Under the pieces are notes generated by a model, which worked only from the letters and a program-made list of their open reading frames with translations, was not told where the DNA came from and made no database searches. Below, one piece after another: positions 39,882 to 51,642 of a DNA stretch of 64,000 bases. The DNA lies in the NCBI GenBank assembly GCA_008360955.1, contig LUCM01004115.1, forward strand, positions 62,001 to 126,000, in the 5' to 3' direction. Origin of the DNA: Fasciolopsis buskii. Taxonomy: Eukaryota; Platyhelminthes; Trematoda; Plagiorchiida; Fasciolidae. The position numbers were made by a program, and so were the translations under genes. The stretch's first letter is position 1. Every line of letters starts with the position of its first letter.

Positions 39882-42800
39882 GTACGTACGTAGTTCAGTT
39901 TTGTGGAGAGTTATTGATCAGTTAATTTGAACTTCCTCCAATTCCGCCTTTTTACGGGCTCGCAACTCTCACTAAGCTGTTGACGCTCACGTGTATTTTC
40001 ACCGTGATATTGAGGCGGAAGGATTAGATACCTCAGTGTAGGCAGTCAACCTGCAATATAGCTTCCAACTAGTTAGTTTTAGTTGAGTGAAAAATGATGG
40101 GGGTTATACATTGTATGAAGCAAATGTGAACAGAGGGGACAAACCCATGACCAAAGTGGAATTTTATCACTTAGTGCGACACCTTCCTTTATGTTCTCTT
40201 GGCAGTGTACTCCATATATGTTACACGCGTCGAAGATAAATCCACAATGCAGACATCTGACTCTGTGAGTGGAGCGCGTAATTCCAAAATACGACAAAAT
40301 ATTTGTCGGTCATCTAATCTAATTAAATTTGTCCAGCTGTTGTTACCCAACGTGAGACTGAAGTAAAAAAATGTTTGTTGAGCGACGTATTCATGTTCTT
40401 CCATTGATTCAACAGTTGGCAGTTGAACGAATGTAAAACGAGTGAGTGGCAATTTGGATAATAGTTAGTGCAGTTCCTTAGATAAAACTTGAGGAACGCT
40501 AATTCTAGTCGGTGGCTCGCGAAGCTGCTAGAATGATTTCAGTGCTTCTATATTCAGCACGAAATTATTCATCATTCAGTATCAGAGTTCAGCTAACATT
40601 TAATCGACCATGGGTGGTTTATACAGCCATTTCGTCCATGCCAGCATCCTCGCGCTCGAACCGGGAAGCGAACACAGAGAATGATTTTAAGTTGGACCTC
40701 ATCACTTCGAGCCTGTTGGAGGTAGTTCTCAATGGTGTGTTGACCTTAGTCCCACAATAAAGCCCTCATCCGTCACTGATTCGCAAGCCGCATGTCTTTG
40801 GCGCACAGTAAACGACTCTCGTAATAGAGAACTGCTCCACTGGAAGACTAATTACGATTAATTTTTTGATCACCAGCTATAAAGCTTGGATGTTCGATCA
40901 ACGTTGGTGGTAGAAAACTAGATGTCACACGAAATTTCGTTTGAAATTGTAATTATTCAAATTAGTTTTTTCATGGTCTGTCATGCGAACGCAGCAGAGT
41001 TTTTGTTGTATCCACTGTTCCTGTAATCATGGACTGCAGGGTTTTTTTCTAATCCCGCCAGTCGGATGGTTAGATGCAGTCTTACAGTCAACCGGACACT
41101 CCAAACTATATGATGAATCGCCCGGAAGAACTGGTACCTTTTGTGACGAGGATGGATATAGCGATTATTTGAATGCAACGTGGAAATAACTATTTTAATG
41201 TGATTATCAATCTAACGGTCAAACGTTCAGTCCAATTTCGTCATACTTGCGAGTGCTTGTTTGCTTAGGCGTGGTTGTACGAGAGCATATAATGTGGCTA
41301 GTGTGCAATATCTAATCCCTTGGGAAAATTCATTCAAAGTGGTACGTGAGGGAAAGGAAAATAACGTTCGTTCCTGAAATTCCAGTCATGTATTTTTGCA
41401 TCGATCTGGACATGGCCTACTCCCAAGAGGTTTCGCTCTGTTGTAGGACGGAAGTATGAATAACACTGTTAAGTGTACACTGATAATTTTGTCTCCACTT
41501 ACCGTTGGTAGTAAACCCGAGTGCAACGAGTCAAATGGCTGCCGTGTTCAGTATATTCTTGTGGTGTGACTGACGCTGGTTGTGACTTTCAATGTGTATG
41601 TTGTCACATCCATGAGCGCTTAAAGAGGCGCGAGTGCGCTTCCGATGTCCAACTCTTCGCTGTCCTATCTTTACTAGCAACCCTATGTAATCGTCATGGT
41701 GATAGTATATGTATTCAAACTAAGTAGGGGTTTGGTCTTTTTCAAATCATGTGTAACAAACCTTCAAGTTGAATGACACTGTCATCTCCGGGGTCAAGCT
41801 ATGTGGTTGCGTATTGACACAAGGTCGCTGTCATAGTAGCGCCATGGAAATTGCGGATGGTGCACTGAAAGTCGCACATCGGTCAACCCGTAGGCTCAAG
41901 CACATGTGAAAGTCTGTGTCTGTCCTTGTGTTGGCATGTTTTGCAACCTGACCGTTTACCGTTTGCTTCTGGCGAGATTATTGACGCATAAAACTAATGG
42001 CATTGGCATGTTAGACTATTCGACAAAGACTGCATTGCGTGGTGGCACCAAATGCCTCCCCCATGGCAGACGTTTACACAATCGTGGATGAAACGCACAC
42101 TGAACATCAATCCTACCAGAGAAGTCATCCTTTCGTCCACTTGTGTTCATCTGTTTCGTCGATGCCTTGTGTGAGTGGGTGATTGATTGACAGACAGATT
42201 GGACACCCTAAATGAACCAAGATAAAGCACACTGAGACATGTTAAGCCCACTCATGAGGGCTCATACATACCCATACATGCGCATACAATTGTGTGTTAA
42301 TCACACCTGGCGTAATTTCTTTCGAGTTCTTATTGTTCCCGGTGTTGTGTGTTACCACTAGATTTTGTGCACACAAACACGGACTCCCTTAACACGACAA
42401 CACGCGTCCAATGCCTTCATCACCCACAAGCGCATCATATAATTTCCTCGAACAGCAGTTGCCTGTCAATCTGCCTTCGGTATGATTCTCGCTGACTTCA
42501 TGCGTCAATCAGTCAAAATGGTCGATCCGTCAAACACACAAACACGGAGGTATCTAGCTTACTGCTCTGTTGCTGTTGGCACAGCTCTACGCACGGTCCA
42601 GAGCCACTCTCAATGCTATCGATCGACCCCAATGCGATCTGTACTGATTGTTGCCTAAGATGTGACACACTCAACCAGGTAGGCCATGACGAGAAGTCGG
42701 TGGCTTGCTCACTCCTGTTTGCGTGTCTGTTTGTATGTATGTTCACTTTGTACTGTAGAGGGAAACTTAGCAGGATAGAGGGCAAACAAGAGAGCGCATC

Positions 42801-44824
42801 GTAGAATAAGCCTGAGGTCGTCACCCTGCTTTTAAGAAAGATGTCACAATGATCGTTTCAATCGAGATGAACAGCTTAGGCACTGAAACGGTTACAACAA
42901 CCCACACGCATAGAAATGGACAAAAACAAGCACGCGCACACAAACACATCCAAAGCACCAGAGCATTTTTGCGGTCATGGCGACGTTATTGTGGGTCAAC
43001 CGGACTCACGACCGAAAGACCGTCTGTCAAAATGATGGGCAGGCAAACCTAGAGGGGAACCTTCAGAAAGAAGCTGTTGACGGATCAGGATTCTGGTGAG
43101 AGAATTTGAGCAAAGCTCCATGGGTGAGATTTTACTCGAAAACAGTGACTAGCGTGCCACGTAGCTCTCTCGGGAATCATTCGGACCGCGATGAGCAGAG
43201 TTTGATCACTCTTGTTCATCCCTCTAATCATACCCTACTCTGGTTAAACTACTACTGAGGAATTCGGATATATTCGTAACGTAAAAGCAGACGAATTGCT
43301 TGATCGATTTTAGGAACCGCCACAGTGGATTGGGGCTGTCAATCTGATTTCAGAACTAAGTGGATTAATTTGCTGGTTGGTGTTTAGATTAATTTAGTAA
43401 TTAATTGATATAATTAACGTACACTCTGATGTTCTTCCGTGTGACATGACAATGAAAGGTTCAGAAGCAAACGCGAAGTTGGGAAAATCCATTTTCTTGT
43501 GTCACAAGAGCAAGAGAGTATCGGTCAATCATCAGGGATATCAGTTAGTTACCGAGGCGTATTGAGAACAAGATAATCCAAAGAGTTTGTCGGAAGTGCA
43601 AGTAAAACTTGGTTTTCCCATTAGGGCAAAACGTTTTTACTCGATCCGGATATTAATTCCGGTGACTTGTGATGCCATTCGAAAATAGGCTGAAAAATGA
43701 TCGAACGCTTCCGGGAAAGATGGTAAGATTAATAAGTGACTCACCAATGACTAGTCATTTCTTACTTGTCTTATCCAAGATCACCAAGTGCGTCCGTTCG
43801 ATAGGCTTCCCCGTTGTCTGATGGAGTTCTTTCAAAGGCGCTAGGTCCTTTCGTGCTGAAATTTATTCAGAACACTTTTTCATAGGGGAGGATTACTCGG
43901 AATGAAACGATCCTAACTCAGTATTGATAGTTTGCTGATGCTAAAATATCGCTGTGACAGATAATTAAAAGAAAGTTAACTTGTATCGGAGTTTGAGGTG
44001 AAAAGGCAGTTTGTGTACATAACGACTCACTGTTACTACCTGAAAAGGACGTGAAAGATTCCATGATAGATTAATCGTCGTACTTAATATAATCACTGTT
44101 GGAAGGTGAGCCAAACGAATAAGAGTGGTGACAGTGCAACCTTCTCATCAAGTTTGTTCATTTCCTGTGATTTTAACAAAAAATAGAAAAAATCACACTT
44201 GGCAACCCACCAGATAACACCAGTTAATGCATGAATCCATATCCGAACAAGGCCGAAAAAATTGGCCCTCGTTCGATACTATCTGGTTTGTCACTATCAT
44301 GTTGGTCGTGTTGTCTCACGCCGTTGTGTATCTCGTCATATTATCCCATTTTCCAGTTCACTGCTGATGTAGACAACCTGTCTTCCCGTCCATCAATCTG
44401 CCCAGTTGAATGGTCATTCGACACCTACTAGATCTCTACCTACGGCCCTATGCGCACGCACACCAACGCCCATATGGAAGTCATAGCAACGGGTTAGATT
44501 GTCACCAACCTTACCTGAATAGTTGGTTTGACTTGATTTGGCTCTGTTTGGGTTAGATGAGAAATAATGATGGTGAACTTCTGTGTGGTCCCAATCGCAC
44601 GTGCATATACGTATAGCTTGAGGCCTAATCTTTAGTCCCCTTAGCCTGAGGCGTACTCAAAATGTTCCCATCGTCATGTTGTTTTCATCGTATATCTGTG
44701 CGTATGTGAACGAGTGCGAACATGTACATAGGCTGAGTGACTAACCTGGGTCTGATGGCCTGCTGAATGATTGGATAGACAGATGGGAAAGAATATAGAG
44801 ATTCCCTGTGTAGGTGCGAGGCTG

Positions 44825-44861
<37 letters not shown>

Positions 44862-47800
44862 ACACAAGTAGTCGCATGTGGAACAGTGATCACTAGATCT
44901 GCCTGTAGCCTGTTTGCACCGTGCTCTAATGCACCTACTGTTTCTGTAGCTGTCGCTTCTGCTGGTGATGGTGATGGGGGTAAGAGATTGGCGATAGCGG
45001 TCCTCAGATCAGTAAGCAGGTGCGTACCTGTGCGAGAAACCTTGAGCAAGTTGAACATGACAGCCTCAGCCTGCCACTCCTCATTTACTACCATTCAACA
45101 CAGTCTGATATTATCATGTGAGGACCTGACTGTGCGCGTATACATGTGTCTACAGGTGCACACATCTGCTTGCGTGCACTAGTAAATGCTACCTTTTAAG
45201 AGCAACAATTGTGATTGATAGAAGGTCTGCCGCAACCACTGATTCACCTGCTTACTCAATCAATTATCTACACAAATTATTTCTCTGTATATACATACGT
45301 TCGCTTATTTATGTATTTATTTGTTTGTATGTTCACTCTTTTTCTCTCGAACACACAAATTATATGTACGCTGACATCCACACACGCAATCAAGGTAGTA
45401 AAATGGATAACAGTGTGGTCACTACTTTGCCCCTGAGGCAGACAATATGGTTTGACTGATAATCTTATGTAATCTTACTACCTTTAGCGTGCTGCTCAGA
45501 CAAGTAGACGTACCGAACATGCATGTGCGTCTGTGTCCCTTAACTTAGATGTCGAAGGAAAGGCAACCTAATCACACATACAACAGGTAAAAAGTATTTA
45601 GAAAAATCAAAAGCGAATTCCATGGTCAAATCATCAGATGTGACCGGATAAATTGACTGACAAAAATAAATGCCCAGAACGAGGGAGTGTGCACGAAGCC
45701 TGGTGAGATTATGATGTGGAAGATACTGCATTTGTTTGCATAGAACAGGATTCCTGTGTTTGAGTTCACGTGTGCGTACTCATTTATCCACACGTGAATG
45801 AAGCATTGAAAATCTAGCCACTATACTGTACTGGCATGTTTCATATAAACATTCATTCCAATTTTTCTCATCTCGATTTTGCAATCCTTCGTCACAGTCG
45901 TTGAGTATAGTTCAAATCTCCACTGTCAATACTAACAGAAACTCTAGTTCCATTTAACAAACTTTGTCTCTGCTTAAGAAGCAAAGGCGCATTACGTTGG
46001 CTACGTTTAGATGAGCGCAGAGATAACACTGACTGGACCCGGAATAAGATGATGGCAGCAGTGGCAATGACAAAGGTGATATCATTAGCAACACTATCAA
46101 TGACCCTAGTAGTGCTGATGCTAAACCCGCGAATGTTTTCAATCCATTTTCCTTATGAGTAAGATTAATAAGAGACACAATTTCCCAGGATTCTCTAACG
46201 AACATTTTCAATCTTTCAATGCTTGCCGGAATGAATCCGTTTTCCGCAACAGTTTTTTTCAGGGTGCAGGATACGAATGCACCCATTCTAAGAATTATGG
46301 TGACTTTTGATCATAATAAATGCTGTCACTGATTTATACCGAACTGCAACTAAGCATCCCCATTAAGTGAAAAAAGGTTGCTGGTACCATGTAAGAATAA
46401 AGTGTTTGGCGTCTCAAATACGTTTCGCAAAGTACTCTCCGCACACATTTCATCAACAAACCGGGGCACCGAGATACCGTCTGCATTCTGAATGACTAGT
46501 TTTTACGGAATCATCTTTGCCGTCACACTGGGGCTAGCACAATAAGCGTTAGCATTTTGGAGGTCGAAATGTCTGTGACTACGTCCAATCTTGCGCTCAA
46601 CTGACCCCTTTCATAGTGTTATGATTCCGTCCTTAACGTCAAATGGTATTAAACCTAGAAATAAGCACTGTTGGTAGTAGATTCCAGTGTTCAGTGAAAC
46701 CTGGCAATTATCTCGTGTCAGTGTAAAACGAAAACGAAGATACATGAGCTCCTATATCAACTGTCTAACTTGATGAAATACAGGGGTATCAAAGTAGTTT
46801 GTTACTCTAAAGTTGATTGACGCTCGGTTATTCAACTCATTTGGTGTCCAAAATAAAGCTCACTACGGTAGCCAACATCTTAGATTAGCAAGCGGGTCCG
46901 GGATTCTTTATAGATCCGGTAGTGCCGCGAAAGAAGACATGAAGGACGCATTTACTGTGTGGCGGTTTTACGGGAAATGCCTTAAATACAAATGCCAGAT
47001 GTACTCACAGTAGGAGAGCTAAGGTTTACTAAAAACGTCTGGTGAAATTGGTTAGGTTTCCCCATTGTTCGGTACCCATAATGACTTTTGGTTCTTTGGA
47101 TGAACGACTGAAAATGAATCAGCCAATGCACTAGAGTAACACATGTTGGCACGCGTATACACTAACCGTCACTTGATTTACGATGAAAAGGCAGGTAGGT
47201 GAGATGGGAACATAACGAGTTCACAAAAGAAAACACGGGTGCGAAGGACAACCATTTAGCTGGCGCATGTGAACTGCTTAAATAGTGTTGACATTCACTA
47301 GGACGATATAGACGAACAAATGCTTTTAATATTATTTTATTGCCTTAAAAATAATTTTTATTCATTTTATGTCAGCATGATGTCAATCATCTGTTAAAGC
47401 CCACTCCATCTGGTGTGCTTTTGTGATCTCACGGCTTGCCGACCTGTCTACTGTTCTCTGCTTTTGCTTGACCGGCTGGCTGATTGTCTAACCCACTGAT
47501 GGTTGGTTTGTCCACACTTGGCCCACCACCTGTCACTAACCTTTCGGTTCACCCACATCCCTTCTGCTGACAATTGTAATTTGGTGACTGGCCTATTATC
47601 GGGTGTTCGTCCTCGGGTGTATGTGCATAACCAAGCCCTTAGGCCTCGAACCTCAGCGATCGTAAGTCCCATCCCCCATTCGCATACTGCCCTCCGTGCT
47701 TGGCATGCCCAGTGGAGGACCGTCACTATTGGATGACTGTCAATCAAGCTGTCATTCAATCAGGCTGCTGGAAGGAATGTTGACGGAACGTTAGGCCTCA

Positions 47801-49435
47801 GCCCAGACGAATGCCAGATACGGGCCGAACCCTCTTGTGTATGGATGTATGTCCGTGGCTACGGCTGTATGCATACACGGTCCTAAATGGTGCAGGATAC
47901 AGGGAAGCCTAAATGGATAAGGAAGCTCTACAGCAAATCGTCTTTGCATTACAATTGAGACGGATTGATGGTTCACTATAGTGGGTTGGGAGAGTATTCG
48001 TATGCGATAGACGGACAGGTCTGAATTAGCCCGCATGCATGAGCTATCTGTGACTGACAGATATAGACGGGTCATTTAGGCACAAGAACTCGTTTGGGCG
48101 ATAATCATACGTGGAGTAAGATCATATCGATTTTGAATTAGCTAGGTTTGCTAGAACCTATTCAATGGACATAGACACAAATGAGGAGGGTGAAGATACT
48201 GATGGAATAACAGGGCTATTTTGTTTGCATGTGTAGCTGTGGGGGAGGGTAAGGCATCCGTTGACAGCGATCACTCAGTCAACCTTTTTCCTCCCGTACC
48301 CATTTGCTCCGATAAACCCGAGCGATGTAATGTTCTTTTCACTCCGATGGTGGAAGGAACAGACAAGAAAGCAATCACGCTTGTCAGTCGATTCGCGTCT
48401 CTTCGATTATTCATGTTCAAGAATAGCAGATCGTTCACGTAGGATTGTCAATCACAGTTTCATTGATGATGATCCTGTACAACCCTGGCAACTGTGAGGG
48501 CACATACTTTTCTGTCTGTCCCTCTCTCCGTGGAGGTAAACACATTGTTATTTCTTACACTTGAATGTAAAGTGACAGAATCGAAATATGTGATAATAAA
48601 AACCGGGTGAATCCATTTTGTGTCCCTTAAGAACTTCGAATCATGATACCTATTTTGTCGGGAGGGCAGAACTTTTGACCTAAATATGCACTTAGTTTTA
48701 TCATTCTAGTGGAGTTATTCAAAAGGTAAAGAGGCAGAGCAGGACGTGTGAAGTTGGAGACGTTTTTTGTTTTGAAAACCCCGGATCTTCAGAAGTATAG
48801 GTGGAAATGTTATATCAATTCTTTTCGTAAGACTCTACGGCGCACTGAAATTTGTAGTCTTGAAATTACTATCATCGTCGTCACAGTCGTGGTAATCAAC
48901 ACCATATTTAACTGGTAGACTCAACAGACATGGAAATCTGTGATAGACCCACCCATACACTTCAGTTGAGATTACCCGCGACACTCACGAATCTGATTAA
49001 CACAACCGGGATTGCGGATTCCAACTCATCATCTGACGTATCCTTGTCGAAGTGCTATCATTTGCGTCGCACATTTTGCATCAGAAGTCTCATTTGAAAC
49101 CTGTAAATTTGTTCAACCATATGTAGTTCCAAACACAGTACTCGACAAAAAGATATCTCTACCATTCATATGGACGGTAATGGTACGATCTCCCGATAGT
49201 TTGATCGATAGTGCAGTGTCAACTGGTGGTTCCAAAAACCGTTAATACGTTTACTTATTATTTTGTTTTTTTTGCTTTCACCTTTTTTTGTTGAGCGAAA
49301 CGTACGTCGAAATTCAGTCAGCAATGAGTGTCAACAAGGAAAATTTTGAAGAATTAGGAGAGCAGATATGGACGTGGATCGATTAATGGAACTCATGATC
49401 AGGCTGATTCTATCCATGTTTTTCCACCAGCTTTT
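39882..49435. other. Intron 2, main part: no supported gene
   Basis: Starts with donor gtacgt. No recognisable exon or LINE coding segment was found. It contains an AC microsatellite and scattered GT/TG-rich stretches (near 36530-type words recur at 44700-44870 and 45300). Confidence 0.5.
44829..44867. repeat. (CA)n microsatellite
   Basis: About 28 bases of CA alternation, one interrupting t, then further CA units. Three overlapping Cys/Val-rich open frames on the minus strand come only from this repeat. Confidence 0.95.
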
Positions 49436-49579
49436 GTCTTATCTTTTCCCGCCTGTGTAGGTCCACTCCCTGTACCCCTTGGATATTTATAGGAACGTGT
49501 AACTCTGGTGAACGGCAGCGGTCAATGAGGGTTGCCTTGCTGTTTAACGCTGAACGATGATGATGATGATGATGATGAT
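49436..49579 (+). mobile_element. Severely 5'-truncated LINE: 3' UTR and GAT-repeat tail only
   Basis: About 145 bases that align with the 3' end of the LINE at 61246-61403. Shared words in order are cctgtgtaggt, cactccctgt, acgtgtaactctgg, gaacggcagc, cttgctg and ttaacg..gaacgatgatg. Both end in a GAT repeat, here about eight units to 49579. RTE-type LINEs typically end in short tandem repeats and are often truncated at the 5' side during insertion, which explains a solo 3' end. It lies sense inside intron 2, about 0.8 kb before the homeodomain exon. Confidence 0.85.
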
Positions 49580-50395
49580 TTTGTTTGTTAATCAAAGCTT
49601 GGGTTAAGAAGCATTCTAGAGAATTAGGATGTCAATCTCTAAGTCCAAGATAGCATCCCATTCCCTTAGTGGGCCGTATCGAAATGCACAAAAAATTGCA
49701 ATGCGATAGACGAGTCACACCAGTTCGAATCTTGATCACGAATCAATAATTCGATGTCGCATCCAACTGGGATAAGTCAGAAACTGCTAATGACAGTTAA
49801 ACTGCGCAGTACCTTTTGGTGGTCTTTCTTTAGTAAGTCAAGGGAGCTCATGGGTTAAAATTGTTAAGCGATAGGGTTATGTACAAAAAAGTGCTAATCT
49901 GCTAAGTGCTGATGCATATTCTCTCTAGATTGCGGAAGTATTGTGTGGAATTAGGGATTTCCGGTGTGCAATTCAGTTCGTATGCCTGCAGATGCATACT
50001 GCTACACTAAAAGATAGGGATTGGAACAAAACCACACTACATTCTTGGTTCTTGAAGGTCATCTGGGAACTGAATCACATCACAGACCAGCGGTAAAGTC
50101 TGGTCTGTTTCTAGAAATCGCGACAACCGAAAAGGCAGGAAACCCCTTGCTCGATGATAGATAGCCTAAGCCCATATAATGAGTTTTTGTATCCTCTTTA
50201 CTTTTCGTCATATCAATTTTAATCGTTTATTTTGCTCTTAATTTAGTTGAACTGTTTAGTAGATGAGAATATTTGTGAAGTTAAAACACTAAAGTACTTT
50301 AGTGGTATTCTGCTATTGTTTCCCCAAAATTGTGAAGTACCATAATTTATATTCCTCAATTCAAAAAGTACACCTTTCCTGTTATACCTAAACAG
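49580..50395. other. Intron 2, last part up to the acceptor
   Basis: No gene seen. A possible weak tRNA-like word agttcgaatcttg occurs near 49722. The stretch ends with cacctttcctgttatacctaaacag at 50371-50395, the acceptor of the homeodomain exon. Confidence 0.5.
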
Positions 50396-51642
50396 CACAA
50401 TCGACCACTGGTCAAGGAAACAACTCACCTCCGGACAAAGAAGCTCGCAGTGAACAGAACAGTCCTACGTATATTGAAGGTCATCGATCTCATAATCGGG
50501 CGCATGGTGATCGGGGCCCCGGGTCCGGAGGAACCGGTAATAGCGGAAACGGTTCTTCACCAAATGCGAATTCTACAGAAGCTCGACGAAGTGGTCTGGG
50601 GTTCTTGAGTGGTAGCGGAAAGGATTCTCACGATTCTCTATCCATGTCAACCGGTAGCGGGACAGTTCGATCATCACCCTTTGGAGAGTCTAGTCCAATG
50701 GAAACTGACACTAAGTGTTGTCCTACAACGTCCACTTCCAATTGCGGTTCTGCAGTCGGTCCCGGGGGTTTGTTCAGTATTCGTCGAGCTGTTGGTTTAT
50801 CAAGGACAAACCTACCGTTCCCAGCGAGAAAGCGGCTTTTCGGTTGGTTAGTTGATCACCTTCGCGAACCATATCCTTCTGAAGAGGAAAAAATGATGCT
50901 CGCCATGGAGACGGGGCTATCTCGAACTACAGTCAACAACTGGTTTATTAATGCCCGTCGACGATATGTGAAACCGCTTATGCAAGGTCGCCTTGTCCTC
51001 CAGTCCGGTGTATTCAAAACCGTGTCTAGTGAATCCTGCACACCAATATCACCTCCATCTCCAACAAATACTTCCGGATTTAGCGCGGTGCATACATCGG
51101 CGGCAGCGTCACCCTTTTCCACTACGAAAACAAATCATCCTCAAAGTCCACTCACTGATAACGCGGTCAACATGACACGTGACAGACCTGGTTCCAGACG
51201 AGCCCCTACTTCACAGTTTTCCCCATTTAGCACGGCCGTGTTTACATCCCCCAGTACACCAACTCCTCCATTGATTTGCGACTCCAACTCACTACAATCC
51301 AGCACCACCTCCGGATCTGCTTTTCATTCTAGTCTGTTTCAGTCTACTCCGTCCGTTCTGAACGTATCTAAGTCAGGGTCAACTGACGCCTTATCTGCTA
51401 TGGCGGTGGCAGCAGCAGCGGCCGCAGCGTTTGCTCGTGCGGGGATCACCACCACCGGACCAGATCCACGCACATTCCCTTCGACATTCAGCAGTGTACT
51501 TGCTTCGAACCCAACTCTGGCGCATCTGGCTCATCAGTCAGAATCGGGTGCGAATGTCGATAATCATCCGTTGGATACTGTTGGAACTTTATCTTCCAAG
51601 TCTTTACTATGCACAAAACCGGAGAAGATTGTCGGTGACTGA
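50396..51642 (+). CDS. Terminal coding exon with a TALE (MEIS/PREP-like) homeodomain
   Basis: This block is open from the acceptor (cacctttcctgttatacctaaacag) to TGA at 51640-51642, adding 414 residues. Gly/Ser/Asn-rich sequence leads into a homeodomain at about 50791-50979. It has the three-residue TALE loop seen as PYPSEEEK between helices 1 and 2, and a recognition helix containing NNWFINARRR, with Ile at homeodomain position 50 and the invariant Trp, Phe and Asn. The words PYPSEE, TGL and VNNWFINARRR are closest to MEIS and PREP/PKNOX proteins. Helix 1 (RKRLFGWLVDHL) is more divergent. C-terminal to it is Ser/Thr/Pro-rich sequence with a second poly-Ala run near 51401-51430. No MEIS or PBC co-domain is visible in any of the three exons. 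TGIF-type assignment is a less likely alternative. Confidence 0.85.

Larger units (their letters stand above)
3873..51642 (+). other. Three-exon gene: C2H2 zinc-finger plus TALE-homeodomain transcription factor
   Basis: Gene-level entry joining three coding blocks at 3873-4778, 37616-39881 and 50396-51642. The donor at 4779 (gtaagt) is phase 0 and the acceptor before 37616 (ttcctttccgcag) is also phase 0. The donor at 39882 (gtacgt) is phase 1 and the acceptor before 50396 (cctaaacag) is also phase 1, giving a split Ala codon. From the ATG at 3885 the joined frame has about 1468 residues. Introns are about 32.8 kb and 10.5 kb. Domain order is three C2H2 fingers (residues 17-233), a disordered middle with a basic patch near 374-378, an acidic stretch, and a TALE homeodomain near 1186-1248. 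The likely role is nuclear, sequence-specific DNA binding. Matching phases support the model, but small extra exons inside the introns or upstream are not excluded. I do not recognise a named orthologue. Confidence 0.8.

Noticed and set aside
39886..39891. Second gtacgt-like donor four bases after the chosen one
   Set aside because: Would give phase 2, which does not match the phase 1 acceptor of the homeodomain exon.
44674..45182. Cys/Val-rich frames on both strands
   Set aside because: Produced by the CA microsatellite at 44829-44867.
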